A DNA stretch of 64,000 bases, taken from assembly GCF_902506195.1 (NCBI RefSeq), contig NZ_LR732817.1, forward strand, positions 1,502,909-1,566,908, read 5' to 3'. Under the pieces are notes generated by a model that was given only the letters and a program-made list of their open reading frames with translations, was not told the DNA's origin and ran no database searches. This document shows positions 18,853 through 32,819 of the stretch, in pieces. Within the stretch, counting starts at the first letter, position 1. The number at the start of each line of letters is the position of its first letter. The stretch comes from Citricoccus sp. K5. Its GTDB lineage: Bacteria > Actinomycetota > Actinomycetes > Actinomycetales > Micrococcaceae. The translations under genes and the position numbers were made by a program.

Positions 18853-21003
18853 CTACGGAAGGTCGAAGGGGTCGATCCGCAGCCGGACAGGTTCAGTCAG
18901 GCGCCGCGCACTCGAGGCGGATCGGGCCGCCCGCAGAGCATCGATGACACTCCGTGCCGCGCCGTAGGGGAAGAACAACAGCGCCCGGTGACGCAGCGGT
19001 TCGGCATGGCCGGCGCGTCCCGGGCCGCCGCCAGCACCGCCCGGTCCCTCACCGCCAGTCCAGTCCTCCACCGGCACGGGTCCGATCCACGGCAGGTCCG
19101 TGGAGGTGCCCGGCAGTTCCACGAGGTCCATGAACGCCGTCACCGCGTTCGCCGGCCCCGACACCTCGGCCATGCGGACGGCGGGCGGCAGGTGCAGCTC
19201 CCGCCGCTCGGCCAGCTGGCGCGAGGCGTACCCGGCGGGGTCCATGCGCACGAGGGCCCCCACCACGTCGTCCTGGGAGGCCGTGACCACCACCACTCCC
19301 CCGTCCTGGCGTGACCGCACCAGGGCCGCCGCCGCGAACCAGCGGGACAGGACCTGTGCCGGGGTGCGCAGCCCCTCGCGCTGCAGCTGCGAGTCTCCGT
19401 CCAGCAGCAGTGCCGTGGCGTAGCCCCCCGGCGCCACGGGCTCAGCGCCGATCGTGGCGACCACGAGGGCCGGAGTGTCATCCACGGTGGCGAGGATGTG
19501 GTCCCCGGAGGAGGAGAGCACCGGGGTGTTCGGAAACGCGCGTCCGAGTTCCTCGGCAGTCCGGTCCACGCCGCGGGAGCCGGCCCGCAGCCGCGAGGAG
19601 TCGCATTCCGGGCACTCGAAGTGCCGCTCGCGCCGTCCGCACCACCGGCAGGCGGCCTCATTGCGGGCTGAAGCGGTACGGTCCGGGAATCCCAACGGGC
19701 CGGTGCAATGGCGGCAGCGGGCCGGGGTCCCGCAATCCCGGCAGATCAGCGCGGGGATGAAGCCGCTCCGGCCGACCTGCACCAGGACCGGCCCGGGAGT
19801 GCCGTGCTGACCCTCCAGTCCTTCTCGCGCGGCCTTCCATGCTGCCTGTGGCAGCCGGGCACGGGCCAACAGGGGATCACGCTCGGTCTCCCAGGAGTCC
19901 GCCGTGGACACCACGCGCGGGGTCACCGCGTGGATCGTCTCGCGGCCCACCCCCAGTTCCCCGAGCCACCCTGACTCCACCAACCGCTGCACCTCAGGGG
20001 TGCGCGACGTCGAGGCCAACAGGAGCCCGGCGCCGGCCAACTCGGACCGCACGAGGGCGACGTCCCGCACGTGCTGATACGGGGACCGCTGTTCGGCGTG
20101 CAGGGAGTCGTCGTCGTTCCAGACCGCGACCAGGCCGGGGTGCTCCACGGGAGCCCAGATGGCAGAGCGGGTGCCCACTGCGATCCGGCGCAGCCCGCGC
20201 CGCAGCTGCAGGAACGCACGGTACCGGGGGGTGGGGCCGTCGTCGGCGGTCAGGCGGGCATAACCCTCCGGGCCCACCCTCCGGTCCAGGGCACGGCACA
20301 GCCGTTCGAGGTCGCGCTGGTCCGGCACCACCACGACGGCGGCCCGGCCGGCCTCCGCGGTCCGGGCGGCGGCATCCGCCAGGAGGGAGGCGGTGTCCCA
20401 CGCGCCGTGGGCGCTGGGCACGGTGAAGGCCGCGCGGGGGCCGTCCCCGGCCCGGACCTGCCGGAAGAAGGCCTCGGCCCCCCTCAGCGGGGACCAGTCG
20501 AAACCCTCGGCCGCCGTTGCACCGGAGAAGCTACTGGCAACCGGCGTACCCGTGGCCTCCGGCGCCTCCGCCTCGGCATTCAGGGCCTTCTCGACCTTCG
20601 CCACGCGCGGCGGCACGGCCACCCGCAGCACGTCGGCCACGTTTCCCGCGTAGCGCGCCGCCACGGCGCGGGCGAGGTCCAAGATCTCAGGGGTCAGCAC
20701 CGGTTCCGGGGAGACCACCGAGCGCAACGGCAGCAGCTTCGCCCCGCTGGAGGGTTCGGAACCGCGGGAGGTCAGCCAGCCGAGGACGTCCTGATGGCCG
20801 AAGCGCACGCGGACGCGCACGCCGGGACGGGCCACATCGTCGAGGGCGCGAGGCACCAGGTAGTCGAATTCCCGGTCCAGGTGCGGCACGCCCGAGTCCA
20901 GCAGCACACGGGCCACGGGATCGTCGGGCCAGCCGCCGGCCACCTCCGGCAGTCCCGTGACCGGTGGGGGTACGGGCAGATCGAAGAGGGGTTCCCCGGT
21001 CAC
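18853..21003 (-). CDS. priA: Primosomal protein N' (PriA), helicase-deficient type
   Basis: This is the actinobacterial PriA. It keeps the N-terminal 3'BD ([20 protein letters not shown]) and the zinc-binding cysteine cluster ([13 protein letters not shown], then [16 protein letters not shown]). I find no Walker A GKT motif or DEAH box: the place is taken by sequence such as [16 protein letters not shown]. PriA without helicase motifs is known in Actinobacteria, where it may act only in primosome assembly. GTG 21003 overlaps the metK stop (GTGA), so that start is preferred (716 residues). The gene ends the long operon coming from pyrR or mihF. Confidence 0.9.
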   Translation of the reverse strand: MTGEPLFDLPVPPPVTGLPEVAGGWPDDPVARVLLDSGVPHLDREFDYLVPRALDDVARPGVRVRVRFGHQDVLGWLTSRGSEPSSGAKLLPLRSVVSPEPVLTPEILDLARAVAARYAGNVADVLRVAVPPRVAKVEKALNAEAEAPEATGTPVASSFSGATAAEGFDWSPLRGAEAFFRQVRAGDGPRAAFTVPSAHGAWDTASLLADAAARTAEAGRAAVVVVPDQRDLERLCRALDRRVGPEGYARLTADDGPTPRYRAFLQLRRGLRRIAVGTRSAIWAPVEHPGLVAVWNDDDSLHAEQRSPYQHVRDVALVRSELAGAGLLLASTSRTPEVQRLVESGWLGELGVGRETIHAVTPRVVSTADSWETERDPLLARARLPQAAWKAAREGLEGQHGTPGPVLVQVGRSGFIPALICRDCGTPARCRHCTGPLGFPDRTASARNEAACRWCGRRERHFECPECDSSRLRAGSRGVDRTAEELGRAFPNTPVLSSSGDHILATVDDTPALVVATIGAEPVAPGGYATALLLDGDSQLQREGLRTPAQVLSRWFAAAALVRSRQDGGVVVVTASQDDVVGALVRMDPAGYASRQLAERRELHLPPAVRMAEVSGPANAVTAFMDLVELPGTSTDLPWIGPVPVEDWTGGEGPGGAGGGPGRAGHAEPLRHRALLFFPYGAARSVIDALRAARSASSARRLTEPVRLRIDPFDLP

Positions 21004-22265
21004 CAACCGACGGCAGCGCGCACGGCGTCGACGCGGTCCAGCCGCTCCCACGTGAAGTCGGGGTCCTCGCGGCCGAAGTGACCGTTGGCGGCCGTCTTCC
21101 GGTAGATCGGGCGGAGCAGGTTGAGGTCCCGGATGATGGCCAGCGGGCGCAGGTCGAACACCTCGTTGACCGCCTCGATGATCGTGGCCTGGTCCACCTT
21201 CTCGGTCCCGAACGTGTCCACGTACAGGCCGACCGGCCGGGCCTTGCCGATCGCGTAGGCGACCTGGAACTCAGCGCGGTCGGCGAGGCCGGCGGCGACC
21301 ACGTTCTTGGCGACCCAGCGCATCGCGTAGGCCGCGGAGCGGTCCACCTTGGACGGATCCTTGCCGGAGAAGGCACCGCCCCCGTGGCGGGCCATGCCCC
21401 CGTAGGTGTCGACGATGATCTTGCGCCCGGTGAGGCCGGCGTCGCCCACCGGCCCGCCGATGACGAACTTGCCGCCGGGGTTGACGATGAAGGCCGCGCC
21501 GGAGATCTCCAGCCCGGACTGGGCCAGCACGGGGCGGATGACGTGCTTGACCACGTCCTCGCGCAACTCATCCAGGGTGACCTCGTCGAGGTGCTGGGTG
21601 GAGACCACCACGGTCTCCACGGTCTTCGGCAGACCGTCCTCCCCGTAGCCCACGGTGACCTGCGTCTTGCCGTCCGGCAGCAGGTACGGCATGGGCGTCT
21701 GCTCCAGGTTCCGCACGGCGGTGAGCCGCTCCGAGAGCCGGTGCGCCAGATAGATCGGGGCCGGCATGTACACCGGGGTCTCGTTCGAGGCGTAGCCGAA
21801 CATGATGCCCTGGTCCCCGGCTCCCTGGAGGTCGACGCTGTCCACGGACCCCTCACGGTTCTCCAGCGACGTCAGCACACCATCCGAGATATCGGAGGAC
21901 TGTTGGCCGATCGAGATGTTGACACCACAGTTGGCACCGTCGAAGCCGTTGGACGAGGAGTCGTAGCCGATCGCCAGGATCGTGTCCCGGACGATCCGGG
22001 GGATCTCCACATAGGCCGAGGTGTTGACCTCGCCGGCGACCTGCACGAGGCCCGTGGTGGTCAGCGTCTCGACGGCCACCTTGGCGTTCGGGTCCTGGGC
22101 GAGGATCGCGTCCAGGATCGAGTCCGAGATCTGGTCGCAGATCTTGTCCGGATGGCCGCTCGTCACCGACTCGGAGGTGAACAGCCGGAGCTCGCCTCCC
22201 CCGATGCCCTGGTAGGACTCGTAGCCGGTGGTACCGGAATCTTCTGCCTTCTCTGCGTCAGTCAC
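21000..22265 (-). CDS. metK: S-adenosylmethionine synthetase
   Basis: MetK makes SAM from methionine and ATP. The 421-residue protein has [21 protein letters not shown] at the N-terminus, the ATP-binding [12 protein letters not shown] motif and the P-loop-like [16 protein letters not shown]. Start is GTG 22265, overlapping the coaBC stop. About 20 N-terminal residues precede the conserved start region. No SAM riboswitch is seen; the gene is in mid-operon. Confidence 0.98.
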   Translation of the reverse strand: MTDAEKAEDSGTTGYESYQGIGGGELRLFTSESVTSGHPDKICDQISDSILDAILAQDPNAKVAVETLTTTGLVQVAGEVNTSAYVEIPRIVRDTILAIGYDSSSNGFDGANCGVNISIGQQSSDISDGVLTSLENREGSVDSVDLQGAGDQGIMFGYASNETPVYMPAPIYLAHRLSERLTAVRNLEQTPMPYLLPDGKTQVTVGYGEDGLPKTVETVVVSTQHLDEVTLDELREDVVKHVIRPVLAQSGLEISGAAFIVNPGGKFVIGGPVGDAGLTGRKIIVDTYGGMARHGGGAFSGKDPSKVDRSAAYAMRWVAKNVVAAGLADRAEFQVAYAIGKARPVGLYVDTFGTEKVDQATIIEAVNEVFDLRPLAIIRDLNLLRPIYRKTAANGHFGREDPDFTWERLDRVDAVRAAVGW

Positions 22266-23530
22266 TGATCCATCCTATCCAGCCGGCCGAGTGGGCCCAT
22301 CAGGCCCACCAATTCGGTCACAATCGCCACGCCCACTTCCGATTTGTCCCCCGCGGCGGCCACCGGCTCCCGCCCGTCGGCGAAGAGCATGGTGACCTCG
22401 GTGGTGTCCTGACCGAAGACCTTGTCCCGGCCGACCTGGTTGACCACGAGCATCTCACAGCCCTTGCGGGCGAGTTTGGCACTGCCGAACTCCAGCACGG
22501 AGGCGGTGGCGTCACCGGTCTCGGCACCGAATCCGATGATGGTGCCCGGCATCGGCTGTCCGGCGGCACGGGCCTGCACCGCCTCGGCGAGGATGTCCGG
22601 GGTGCGCTCCAGGCGGATCACCGGGTTGGAGCCGTCCTCGGACTTCTTGATCTTCGAATCCACATACTCCACGGGTCGGAAATCGGCGACGGCGGCCGCC
22701 ATCACCAGCGCATCGGCATCCGGCGCGTGGGCCATGACCGCATCGTGCAGCTCCTGGGTGGACTCCACCCGGATCACCTCCGCGCCGGCGGGCGGCTCCA
22801 CGCTCATGGCGCCGCCGATGAACGTGACGCGGGCACCGGCGGCCAGTGCGGCCTCGGCCACGGCCACACCCTGTTTGCCGGAGGACCGGTTGCCGAGGTA
22901 GCGCACCGGATCCAGGGCCTCCCGGGTGCCTCCGGCGGTCACGACGACGGCGCGTCCGGTCAGAGCCCCGTTCTGCTGGGCGGCGGGACGGCTGGTCCTC
23001 AGACCGTCAACCACCAGAGCCTGCGCCTGGGCCCAGATGCGGTCCGGCTCCGGGAACCGCCCCGGCCCGGTGTCCTGGCCGGTGAGCCGCCCGGAATCGG
23101 GATCGAGCACGGTGATGCCGCGGGAGCGGAGAAGGTCGACATTGGCGACGGTGGCCGGGTGGGTCCACATCTCGGTGTGCATGGCCGGGACCATCAGCAC
23201 CGGACAGGTGGCGGTGAGCAGGACGTTGCCGAGCAGGTCCGGGGCCAGGCCGGCGGCAGCGCGGGCAAGGGAATCGGCGGTGGCGGGGGCCACCACCACA
23301 AGCTCGGCCTCACGGCCCAGCCTGACATGGTTGACCGTCTCGACGGCCTCGAAGGTGTCCGTCCGCACGGGGCGTCCCGAGAGCGCCTCCCAGGTGGCCT
23401 GCCCCACGAAATTCAGGGCGGCAGGCGTGGGGACCACGTCCACCTGGTGACCGGCTTCGGTCATGAGCCGCAACAGCAGTGCGGACTTGTAGGCGGCGAT
23501 GCCGCCGGTGACTCCGAGAACGATCCTCAT
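22262..23530 (-). CDS. coaBC: Bifunctional phosphopantothenoylcysteine decarboxylase/synthase
   Basis: CoaBC performs two steps of coenzyme A synthesis. The N-terminal CoaC flavoprotein shows [15 protein letters not shown], the histidine region [11 protein letters not shown] and the PAMHTEMW segment. The C-terminal CoaB half starts at [20 protein letters not shown] with [11 protein letters not shown] for CTP binding, and the lysine motif is seen as KIKKSED. Length is 422 residues from ATG 23530. It sits 42 nt after rpoZ and overlaps metK. Confidence 0.96.
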   Translation of the reverse strand: MRIVLGVTGGIAAYKSALLLRLMTEAGHQVDVVPTPAALNFVGQATWEALSGRPVRTDTFEAVETVNHVRLGREAELVVVAPATADSLARAAAGLAPDLLGNVLLTATCPVLMVPAMHTEMWTHPATVANVDLLRSRGITVLDPDSGRLTGQDTGPGRFPEPDRIWAQAQALVVDGLRTSRPAAQQNGALTGRAVVVTAGGTREALDPVRYLGNRSSGKQGVAVAEAALAAGARVTFIGGAMSVEPPAGAEVIRVESTQELHDAVMAHAPDADALVMAAAVADFRPVEYVDSKIKKSEDGSNPVIRLERTPDILAEAVQARAAGQPMPGTIIGFGAETGDATASVLEFGSAKLARKGCEMLVVNQVGRDKVFGQDTTEVTMLFADGREPVAAAGDKSEVGVAIVTELVGLMGPLGRLDRMDQ

Positions 23531-23572
23531 GGGTCAAACCTAGTCGGCTCGTTCCCGGAGTCGAAAACGAGG

Positions 23573-24001
23573 TCAGGCCTGCTGTTCGTCCTCGTCGGGG
23601 GTCTCGGTATCAGCGATCTCGGTGATCTCCACCGCAGCCTCTTCGCCCACGCCCTCAGCGGAGAACGCGTCGTCGGAGAAGGCGGCCTCAGCCGAGCTCT
23701 GCAGCTCGAAGGTGCCGAAGTCACCCTCGGCTTCTGCGGCGATCTGCTCCTCGGTCATCGGGGTGGCCTCCAGGAGGTCCTCCTCGATCTCCCGCATGGA
23801 GATGGACAGGGGCTTCTCGTTGAGCTTGGTGTCCACCAGCGGGCCGACGTACTCGAACAGGCCCTCATGGAGCTGCGAGTAGTACGCGTTGATCTGGCGG
23901 GCACGCTTGGCGGCGAAAAGCACCAGGGCGTACTTCGAGTCAACCTTCTCCAGCAGGGTGTCGATGGGCGGGTTGACGATGCCTTCGTACTGTTCGGTCA
24001 C
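23573..24001 (-). CDS. rpoZ: RNA polymerase omega subunit
   Basis: Omega helps beta' fold and assemble. From GTG 24001 the protein has 142 residues. The core ([29 protein letters not shown]) is conserved, followed by the actinobacterial extension. The last 50-60 residues are very acidic and rich in Ala, Glu and Thr ([20 protein letters not shown]), longer than in most omega proteins. A longer reading up to 24067 adds a basic tail with no family support, so it is not used. Gene order gmk-rpoZ-coaBC-metK is conserved. Confidence 0.94.
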   Translation of the reverse strand: MTEQYEGIVNPPIDTLLEKVDSKYALVLFAAKRARQINAYYSQLHEGLFEYVGPLVDTKLNEKPLSISMREIEEDLLEATPMTEEQIAAEAEGDFGTFELQSSAEAAFSDDAFSAEGVGEEAAVEITEIADTETPDEDEQQA

Positions 24002-24097
24002 TAGTTCTCCACGGTTGGTGATTCTGTTGCTGATGCGTTGTCTGCGCCGCTGCCGACGACCGCTCACGGTCCTGGCGCTGCGGCCCGGCCGAGCGGC

Positions 24098-24739
24098 CTA
24101 GAGGTGGTCGTCAGGGTCCAATCCCATGATGCGGACCAACTCCTGTGCGGCGCGTTCCACGGTGTCATTGACCACCACGGCATCGAACTCCGGCTCGGCA
24201 GCGAGTTCCATTCTAGCCGTTTCCAGCCGTCGGCGCTGTTCCTCCGGAGATTCCGTGCCGCGGCCCACCAGTCGATGCACCAATTCGTCCCAATTCGGTG
24301 GGGACAGGAAGACGAACGTCGCCTCCGGCATCGCCTGCCTGACCTGCCGCGCGCCCTGCAGGTCGATCTCCAACAGGACGTGCTGGCCGTCGTCGAGCGC
24401 CCGCTGGACCGTGTCCCGGCGGGTCCCATAGCGGTTCACGCCATGGACCACAGCCCACTCCAGCATCTGGTCCTGGTAGACCAGCTCATCGAAGTGCTCG
24501 GGCTCCACGAAGAAGTAGTGCTGCCCCTCCCGTTCATTGGGCCGGGGCTTCCGCGTGGTGGCTGAGACGGAGAGCCACACCTGGGGATAGTGCTCCCGGA
24601 TGAACTGGGAGACCGTGCCCTTGCCGACGGCGGTCGGTCCCGCGAGCACCGTGACGCGCGGGCGCTCCCCACCCGCAGCGGACAGGTGTTCGGGTCGGAG
24701 GCTGACCGGCCGGGCGGCGGGGACGTCGGGGGTGGTCAA
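24098..24739 (-). CDS. gmk: Guanylate kinase
   Basis: Gmk converts GMP to GDP. The P-loop is GPTAVGKGT, followed by the GMP-binding RKPRPNEREGQHYFFVE, and LLEIDLQGARQVRQ holds the second nucleotide site. TTG 24739 has a perfect AGGAGG 4 nt upstream and gives 213 residues; an in-frame ATG at 24787 would add 16 residues and overlap the mihF end. About 28 N-terminal residues before the P-loop are not conserved. Confidence 0.94.
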   Translation of the reverse strand: MTTPDVPAARPVSLRPEHLSAAGGERPRVTVLAGPTAVGKGTVSQFIREHYPQVWLSVSATTRKPRPNEREGQHYFFVEPEHFDELVYQDQMLEWAVVHGVNRYGTRRDTVQRALDDGQHVLLEIDLQGARQVRQAMPEATFVFLSPPNWDELVHRLVGRGTESPEEQRRRLETARMELAAEPEFDAVVVNDTVERAAQELVRIMGLDPDDHL

Positions 24740-24776
24740 GGAACCTCCTGTGGGACTGGCGCGGCCCGGAAAAGGG

Positions 24777-25091
24777 CTACCGGCCAATATAGGCGATCAA
24801 CGCCTCCCGTTGCCGGCGGCCGAGGCCGCGGAGGCGCCGATTGGGGGAAATCCCACACGACTCCATGATCTTCGCGGCCCGCACCTCACCCACTCCCTGC
24901 AGGGTCTGCAGCAGGTCCACCGTGCGCATGCGACCGATGGCGGCGTCCTCGTCCGCCGCTGCGAAGACCGATTCGAGACTGGACTTGCCCGACCGGAAGG
25001 ACTCCTTCAGATCCGCACGCGCCGTGCGTGCCTGCAGGGCCTTGCTCCGGGCCGCTTCCCGTTCTGCGGCAGACAGTTCCTTCAGGGCCAT
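24777..25091 (-). CDS. mihF: Actinobacterial integration host factor (mIHF)
   Basis: This 104-residue basic, helical protein is the mycobacterial-type integration host factor. It has a long N-terminal helix (SAAEREAARSKALQARTARA) and an S13-like helix-hairpin-helix (LLQTLQGVGEVRAAKIMESC, then LRGLGRRQREALIAYIG). It binds and bends DNA and supports nucleoid structure and phage integration in mycobacteria. It is not related to E. coli IhfA/IhfB. The gene lies between pyrF and gmk, the usual place in Actinobacteria. Confidence 0.95.
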   Translation of the reverse strand: MALKELSAAEREAARSKALQARTARADLKESFRSGKSSLESVFAAADEDAAIGRMRTVDLLQTLQGVGEVRAAKIMESCGISPNRRLRGLGRRQREALIAYIGR

Positions 25092-25122
25092 GACGTTCCA
25101 CCTCGGGGACTAGGTTTCAACC

Positions 25123-25144
25123 GTCACGGCAATATCGCCGTGAC
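25123..25144. promoter_or_regulatory. 8-bp dyad upstream of mihF
   Basis: GTCACGGC and GCCGTGAC form a perfect 8-bp inverted repeat around a 6-nt AT-rich centre, 32 nt upstream of the mihF start codon. It could be a regulator site or a hairpin in the mihF leader. No protein is known to me for it. Confidence 0.6.
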
Positions 25145-25300
25145 TTGGACGTAAAGTACCCGATGTACCCCGGTCAGGTCTGCAGCCCACCATCGGGGGG
25201 CTGAAGTTTATCGAACGGTGATGCAGGTCACTCTCAGGGGCGCCGGAGCGTCCCCGCAGGTCACGCTCGGGTCACGGCGCGCCCGGATACCGGAGCGAAT

Positions 25301-26262
25301 CTACCCGCCCAGATCCTCCAACGCCTCCCGAATGCCCTCGCGCAGTCCGCCGACGGAGGGCCCCCGGCGCAGGATGGCCCGGCTGGAGGTGGCCAGCACG
25401 GAGGGCCAGGCCGAACCGAAGCCGGTACGCATCCCGGCCCCCGAGGCACCTTGGGCGCCGAATCCCGGAGCCAACAGCGCGCCTCGGACGCCGGCCAGGT
25501 CCAAGCCCAGCCGCTGGGCCTGGCCGGCCACGGTGGCGCCGACCACGAGACCGACCGGACCCAGGGCCGGGCGGGCCACTGTGCCGCCACCGGGCCCGGA
25601 CTCCTCGTGGGCAACGGTGGTGGCGGTGGTGCCGGTGACGTGACTGGAGGCCAGCGCCCGCGCATTGTCCCGGGCTGCCGAGGCGGTGATGGACCGGGCC
25701 ACGGATCCCTCCAGGCCGCCGGCGTGCTGGACCGAGGCGCCCTCGGGATTCGAGGTCAGGGCCAGGACGAACACGCCCCGCCCGGTGGCCTCGGCCAGTT
25801 CCAGGGCCGGAGCCAACGAGTCATAGCCGAGATAGGGACTGAGGGTGACGGCGTCGGCGGCCAGAGGTGAATCGTCCGAGAGCCACGCCTCGGCGTAGCC
25901 GGCCATCGTGGACCCGATGTCGCCGCGCTTGGCGTCGGCGATGGTCAGCACCTCTTCGGCACGGGCCTCCCGCAGCAGCCGCTCCAGGACGGCGAAGCCG
26001 GCCGAACCATGCCGCTCGTACAGTGCGACCTGCGGCTTGATGGCGGCGACGGCGGAGGACCCGCCCTCCCCCGCCGCGGCCTCCAGGGCCGTCATCGAGA
26101 ATCGCTCCAGGCCCACGGGCGTGTCCGGAAGGTCCCAGTCGTGGAGCAGCTGCGGGTGCGGGTCGATGCCCAGGCACAGCGGACCTGCCGCGTCCATCGC
26201 GGCGGCCAGCCGTGCACCCCACGGTGCCCGGCCGGCGTCGCCGGATCCGGCCGCCGGTGCCG

Positions 26263-26266
<4 letters not shown>
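25301..26266 (-). CDS. pyrF: Orotidine 5'-phosphate decarboxylase, type 2
   Basis: PyrF makes UMP from OMP in the last step of the pathway. The 321-residue form matches the actinobacterial type 2 family: [16 protein letters not shown] at the N-terminus, the catalytic [15 protein letters not shown] (Lys and Asp) and the loop [13 protein letters not shown]. Start ATG 26266 overlaps the carB stop (ATGA), which shows operon coupling. A gap of 209 nt follows before mihF, in transcription order. Confidence 0.95.
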
Positions 26267-29589
<3,323 letters not shown>

Positions 29590-29595
29590 CGGGGC

Positions 29596-30768
29596 TCAGG
29601 CTCCTTCGGAGGTAGAGGACTGCTCGGTCATCATCGCGATGAACCGGTCGAACAAGGGAACCGAATCGTGCGGGCCGGCGGCTGATTCGGGGTGGAACTG
29701 GACGGAGAAGGCGGGTCGGTCCAACAGGCGCAGGCCCTCGACCACCTGGTCGTTCAGGGACCAGTGCGAGACCTCCACACGGCCGTAGGCGGCCTGGGGT
29801 GCCATGACGGGCTCTCCCAACGGGGCGTCCACGGCGAAGCCGTGGTTCTGGGAGGTGATCTCCACGCGCCCGGTGGTCTTGTCCATGACGGGCTGGTTCG
29901 GGCCGCGGTGGCCGAAGGGCAGCTTGTAGGTGCCGAAGCCCAGGGCCCGGCCGAAGACCTGGTTGCCGAAGCAGATGCCGAAGAACGGCAGCCCGGCGTC
30001 CAGGACCTGCCGGAGCAGAGCGACCTGGTCGTCGGCGGTGGCGGGATCGCCCGGCCCGTTGGAGAGGAACACGCCGTCCGGGTCCAGGGCGGTGATGTCC
30101 TCGAAGGAGGAGGTGGCGGGCAGGACGTGGAGCCGGATGCCGCGGGAGGCCAGGTGCCGTGGCGTGGCGGCCTTCAGGCCGAGGTCGAGGGCCACCACGG
30201 TGTGCAGCGGCTGGCCCTCCCAGCCGTGCTCGGCGGGCTCGACGACGTAGGCGGACTCCGTGGTCACCTCATCCGCCAGTCGGGCACCGGCCATGGACGG
30301 CTGGGCCTGGACCTCGGCGACGAGGTCGGCGAGCGGACGCCGGGCGGCCGCGCCGGAGAAGATCCCGGCCTTCATGGAACCGGCGGAGCGCAGGTGCCGG
30401 GTCACCGCACGGGTGTCCACGCCCTGGATCCCGACGACGCCCTGGGCTTCCAGCTCATCTTCCAGGCTCCGCTCGGATCGCCAGTTCGACGGGACGCGGG
30501 CGGCCTCGCGGACCACGTAGCCGGCGGCGAAGATGGCGCGGGACTCGGCGTCCTCGGTGTTGACGCCGGTGTTGCCGATGTGCGGGAACGTCTGCACGAT
30601 GATCTGGCGGGCGTAGGACGGATCGGTCAGCGTCTCCTGGTAGCCGGTCATGCCGGTGGTGAAGACGGCCTCGCCCAGGGTGGTGCCGGTCTGGCCATAG
30701 GCCTGGCCGTGATGGACTGTTCCATCGGCCAGGACCAGTACGGCCGGCTCGCGGTTCAAGAGGCTCAC
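29596..30768 (-). CDS. carA: Carbamoyl-phosphate synthase small subunit
   Basis: CarA is the glutaminase that feeds ammonia to CarB. The 390-residue protein has the N-terminal CPSase domain (LADGTVHHGQAYGQTG, FTTGMTGYQETLTDPSY) and a C-terminal class I GATase with the nucleophile in PFFGICFGNQ and the His/Glu in FSVQFHPES. GTG 30768 with GGAGAA upstream is the start. It lies 84 nt after the PH-like membrane gene of the operon. Confidence 0.97.
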   Translation of the reverse strand: MSLLNREPAVLVLADGTVHHGQAYGQTGTTLGEAVFTTGMTGYQETLTDPSYARQIIVQTFPHIGNTGVNTEDAESRAIFAAGYVVREAARVPSNWRSERSLEDELEAQGVVGIQGVDTRAVTRHLRSAGSMKAGIFSGAAARRPLADLVAEVQAQPSMAGARLADEVTTESAYVVEPAEHGWEGQPLHTVVALDLGLKAATPRHLASRGIRLHVLPATSSFEDITALDPDGVFLSNGPGDPATADDQVALLRQVLDAGLPFFGICFGNQVFGRALGFGTYKLPFGHRGPNQPVMDKTTGRVEITSQNHGFAVDAPLGEPVMAPQAAYGRVEVSHWSLNDQVVEGLRLLDRPAFSVQFHPESAAGPHDSVPLFDRFIAMMTEQSSTSEGA

Positions 30769-30852
30769 GAGTTGTTCTCCATCTGCGGGGGTGTCTGCGG
30801 GTGTGTGGGGTAGTCGTGCGTTCTGGTGTGCGGCGTGTGCTGCATCAGTCGT

Positions 30853-31410
30853 CTAGGCGTCCGGCGCGGCCACGGAGCTGGTCGTCGGCGTGGCCGGGGG
30901 CTCTCCGTCGATCAGGGCCTGGATGGCGGTCAGCAGCGGATCACGGTCGCTGGCGGCGCGGGTCCGGAATCCGGTGGAGACCTCGCGATCGCCCAGCGTC
31001 CACGAGATCACCAGCAATCCGCCCTTCTCCACGAACTTGCCACTCATGCCGGAATCGAGACGGGCCTCGCGGAGGTCGGACTGCTGGATGAACAGGTTGG
31101 TCCCGCCCTCCCGCAGCAGTGCAACGCCGGTGCGGTGCACCTCCAACCGGGCATTGGTGCGCAGACCGAGGTCGTGGACGGCGATCCGGTCCAGGTAGTC
31201 CCGCCCGCGCACCGTGGCAACGTACATGCCCTCGGCTCCGGCGAGGGGCTCGGACTCCAGGACCTCGGCCGGCACGGGTGCCGGGGCCGCGATGTCCTGC
31301 TGGCGTCGCTTACGGTTGCGCCATCCCCACCACATGAGCAGAAGAACCACGGCCAGTCCGATGACGGTGAGGATTCCGATGAGGGTGTACTCGGCGCTGT
31401 AGTCGTTCAC
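30853..31410 (-). CDS. Pyr-operon membrane protein with PH-like domain
   Basis: The protein has 185 residues from GTG 31410, overlapping the pyrC stop by GTGA. It has one N-terminal membrane helix (YTLIGILTVIGLAVVLLLMW), a basic stop-transfer segment (RNRKRRQQD), a linker, and a beta-rich C-terminal domain of about 110 residues resembling bacterial PH-like folds (NARLEVHRTGVALLREG). A gene of this shape between pyrC and carA is common in Actinobacteria and is often labelled as a transporter or hypothetical protein. Its job is unknown; a membrane tether for pyrimidine enzymes is only a guess. Confidence 0.82.
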   Translation of the reverse strand: MNDYSAEYTLIGILTVIGLAVVLLLMWWGWRNRKRRQQDIAAPAPVPAEVLESEPLAGAEGMYVATVRGRDYLDRIAVHDLGLRTNARLEVHRTGVALLREGGTNLFIQQSDLREARLDSGMSGKFVEKGGLLVISWTLGDREVSTGFRTRAASDRDPLLTAIQALIDGEPPATPTTSSVAAPDA

Positions 31411-32819
31411 TGCGGGGTGTTTCCTGTCTGGTGGTGCTGGTCCTGATGATGCTGCATCCGGGGCGTGGCCAGGGCGCGGTCCCGGACGACCGGGTGCCCG
31501 TGATTGAAGACGTCGGTGACCTGGCCGGGCAACTCCATCCCGCGGAAGGGGCTGTTGCGGGACTTGGTGGCCTGCGAATCCGGGTCCACGGTCCGGGTTA
31601 CCGAAGGGTCGTAGACGGTCAGGTTGGCGGGGGCACCGATCTCGAAGACTCCCTCCGAGGAGATCCGGCCCTGGTCCGCCACGCGGGCGATGCGGGCCGG
31701 CGTCGAGCTGAGGATACGGGAGATGCCCGCCCAGTCCATCAGCCCGGTGTCCACGAGCGCCTGCTGGACCACCGGCAGGGCGGTCTCCAGGCCGGTCATG
31801 CCCATGGCCGCGACCGTCCACTCGCATTCCTTGGTCTCCGCGGTGTGCGGTGCGTGGTCGGTGCCGATCGTGTCGATCGTGCCGTCCGCCAGGCCCTCAC
31901 GCAACGCCATCACGTCCTGCTCGCGGCGCAGGGGCGGGTTGACCTTGTAGACCGGGTTGTAGGTGCGGACGAGTTCCTCGGTCAGCAGCAGGTGGTGCGG
32001 GGTCGCCTCGGCGGTGACCTCGATCCCGCGCTCCTTGGCCCAGCGGATGATCTCGACGGAACCGGCGGTGGAGACGTGACAGACGTGCAGTCGGGAGCCC
32101 ACGTGCTGAGCCAGCAGCACGTCCCGGGCGATGATCGCCTCCTCCGCCACGGCGGGCCAGCCGGCCAGACCCAGGACCGAGGACAGGGCCCCCTCGTTCA
32201 TCTGGGCGCCGTCGGTGAGCTTCGGCTCCTGGGCGTGCTGGGCGATCACGCCGTCGAAGGCCTTGACGTACTCCAGCGCCCGGCGCATCAGCACCGGGTC
32301 CCAGACGCACATGCCGTCATCGGAGAACACCCGGACCTCCGCCCGCGACTGCGCCATGGCACCGAGCTCCGCAAGGCGTTCGCCGCCCAGACCCACGGTG
32401 ACGGCGCCCACGGGGTGGACGTCGCACCAGCCGGCCTCACGGCCCAGCTGCCAGACCTGTTCGACGACGCCCGCCGAGTCCGCGACCGGCGTGGAGTTCG
32501 CCATGGCATGCACCGAGGTGAAGCCACCGAGGGCCGCGGCGCGGGTGCCCGTCTCCACGGTCTCCGAGTCCTCACGGCCGGGCTGGCGCAGATGGGTGTG
32601 CAGGTCCACGAGCCCCGAGAGGACGATGCGGCCGGTGGCATCGATCACCTCGGCCGCCTCAGCCGTCTCGTCCGAGGCCGTCGCGCCGCCGCGCGTCCGG
32701 GCGTCCTGCCCGACGGCGGCCAGCAGGCCGTCCTCGATGAGGACATCCGCGGTGGTGCCGTCCGGCAGGGTGCCGCCGGTGATGAGGTACCGGTTGCGGT
32801 GGTCAAACGTGGCGCTCAT
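31407..32819 (-). CDS. pyrC: Dihydroorotase
   Basis: PyrC cyclises carbamoyl aspartate to dihydroorotate. The 470-residue class I amidohydrolase shows the metal motif [12 protein letters not shown], substrate histidines in [16 protein letters not shown], and [10 protein letters not shown] with the catalytic aspartate. ATG 32819 overlaps pyrB. The last 20 residues are His/Gln-rich and look like a tail. Confidence 0.97.
   Translation of the reverse strand: MSATFDHRNRYLITGGTLPDGTTADVLIEDGLLAAVGQDARTRGGATASDETAEAAEVIDATGRIVLSGLVDLHTHLRQPGREDSETVETGTRAAALGGFTSVHAMANSTPVADSAGVVEQVWQLGREAGWCDVHPVGAVTVGLGGERLAELGAMAQSRAEVRVFSDDGMCVWDPVLMRRALEYVKAFDGVIAQHAQEPKLTDGAQMNEGALSSVLGLAGWPAVAEEAIIARDVLLAQHVGSRLHVCHVSTAGSVEIIRWAKERGIEVTAEATPHHLLLTEELVRTYNPVYKVNPPLRREQDVMALREGLADGTIDTIGTDHAPHTAETKECEWTVAAMGMTGLETALPVVQQALVDTGLMDWAGISRILSSTPARIARVADQGRISSEGVFEIGAPANLTVYDPSVTRTVDPDSQATKSRNSPFRGMELPGQVTDVFNHGHPVVRDRALATPRMQHHQDQHHQTGNTPQ

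Noticed and set aside
31411-31827. N-terminal extension of the PH-like gene
   Set aside because: It runs antiparallel in frame inside pyrC; the GTG at 31410 overlapping the pyrC stop is the natural start.
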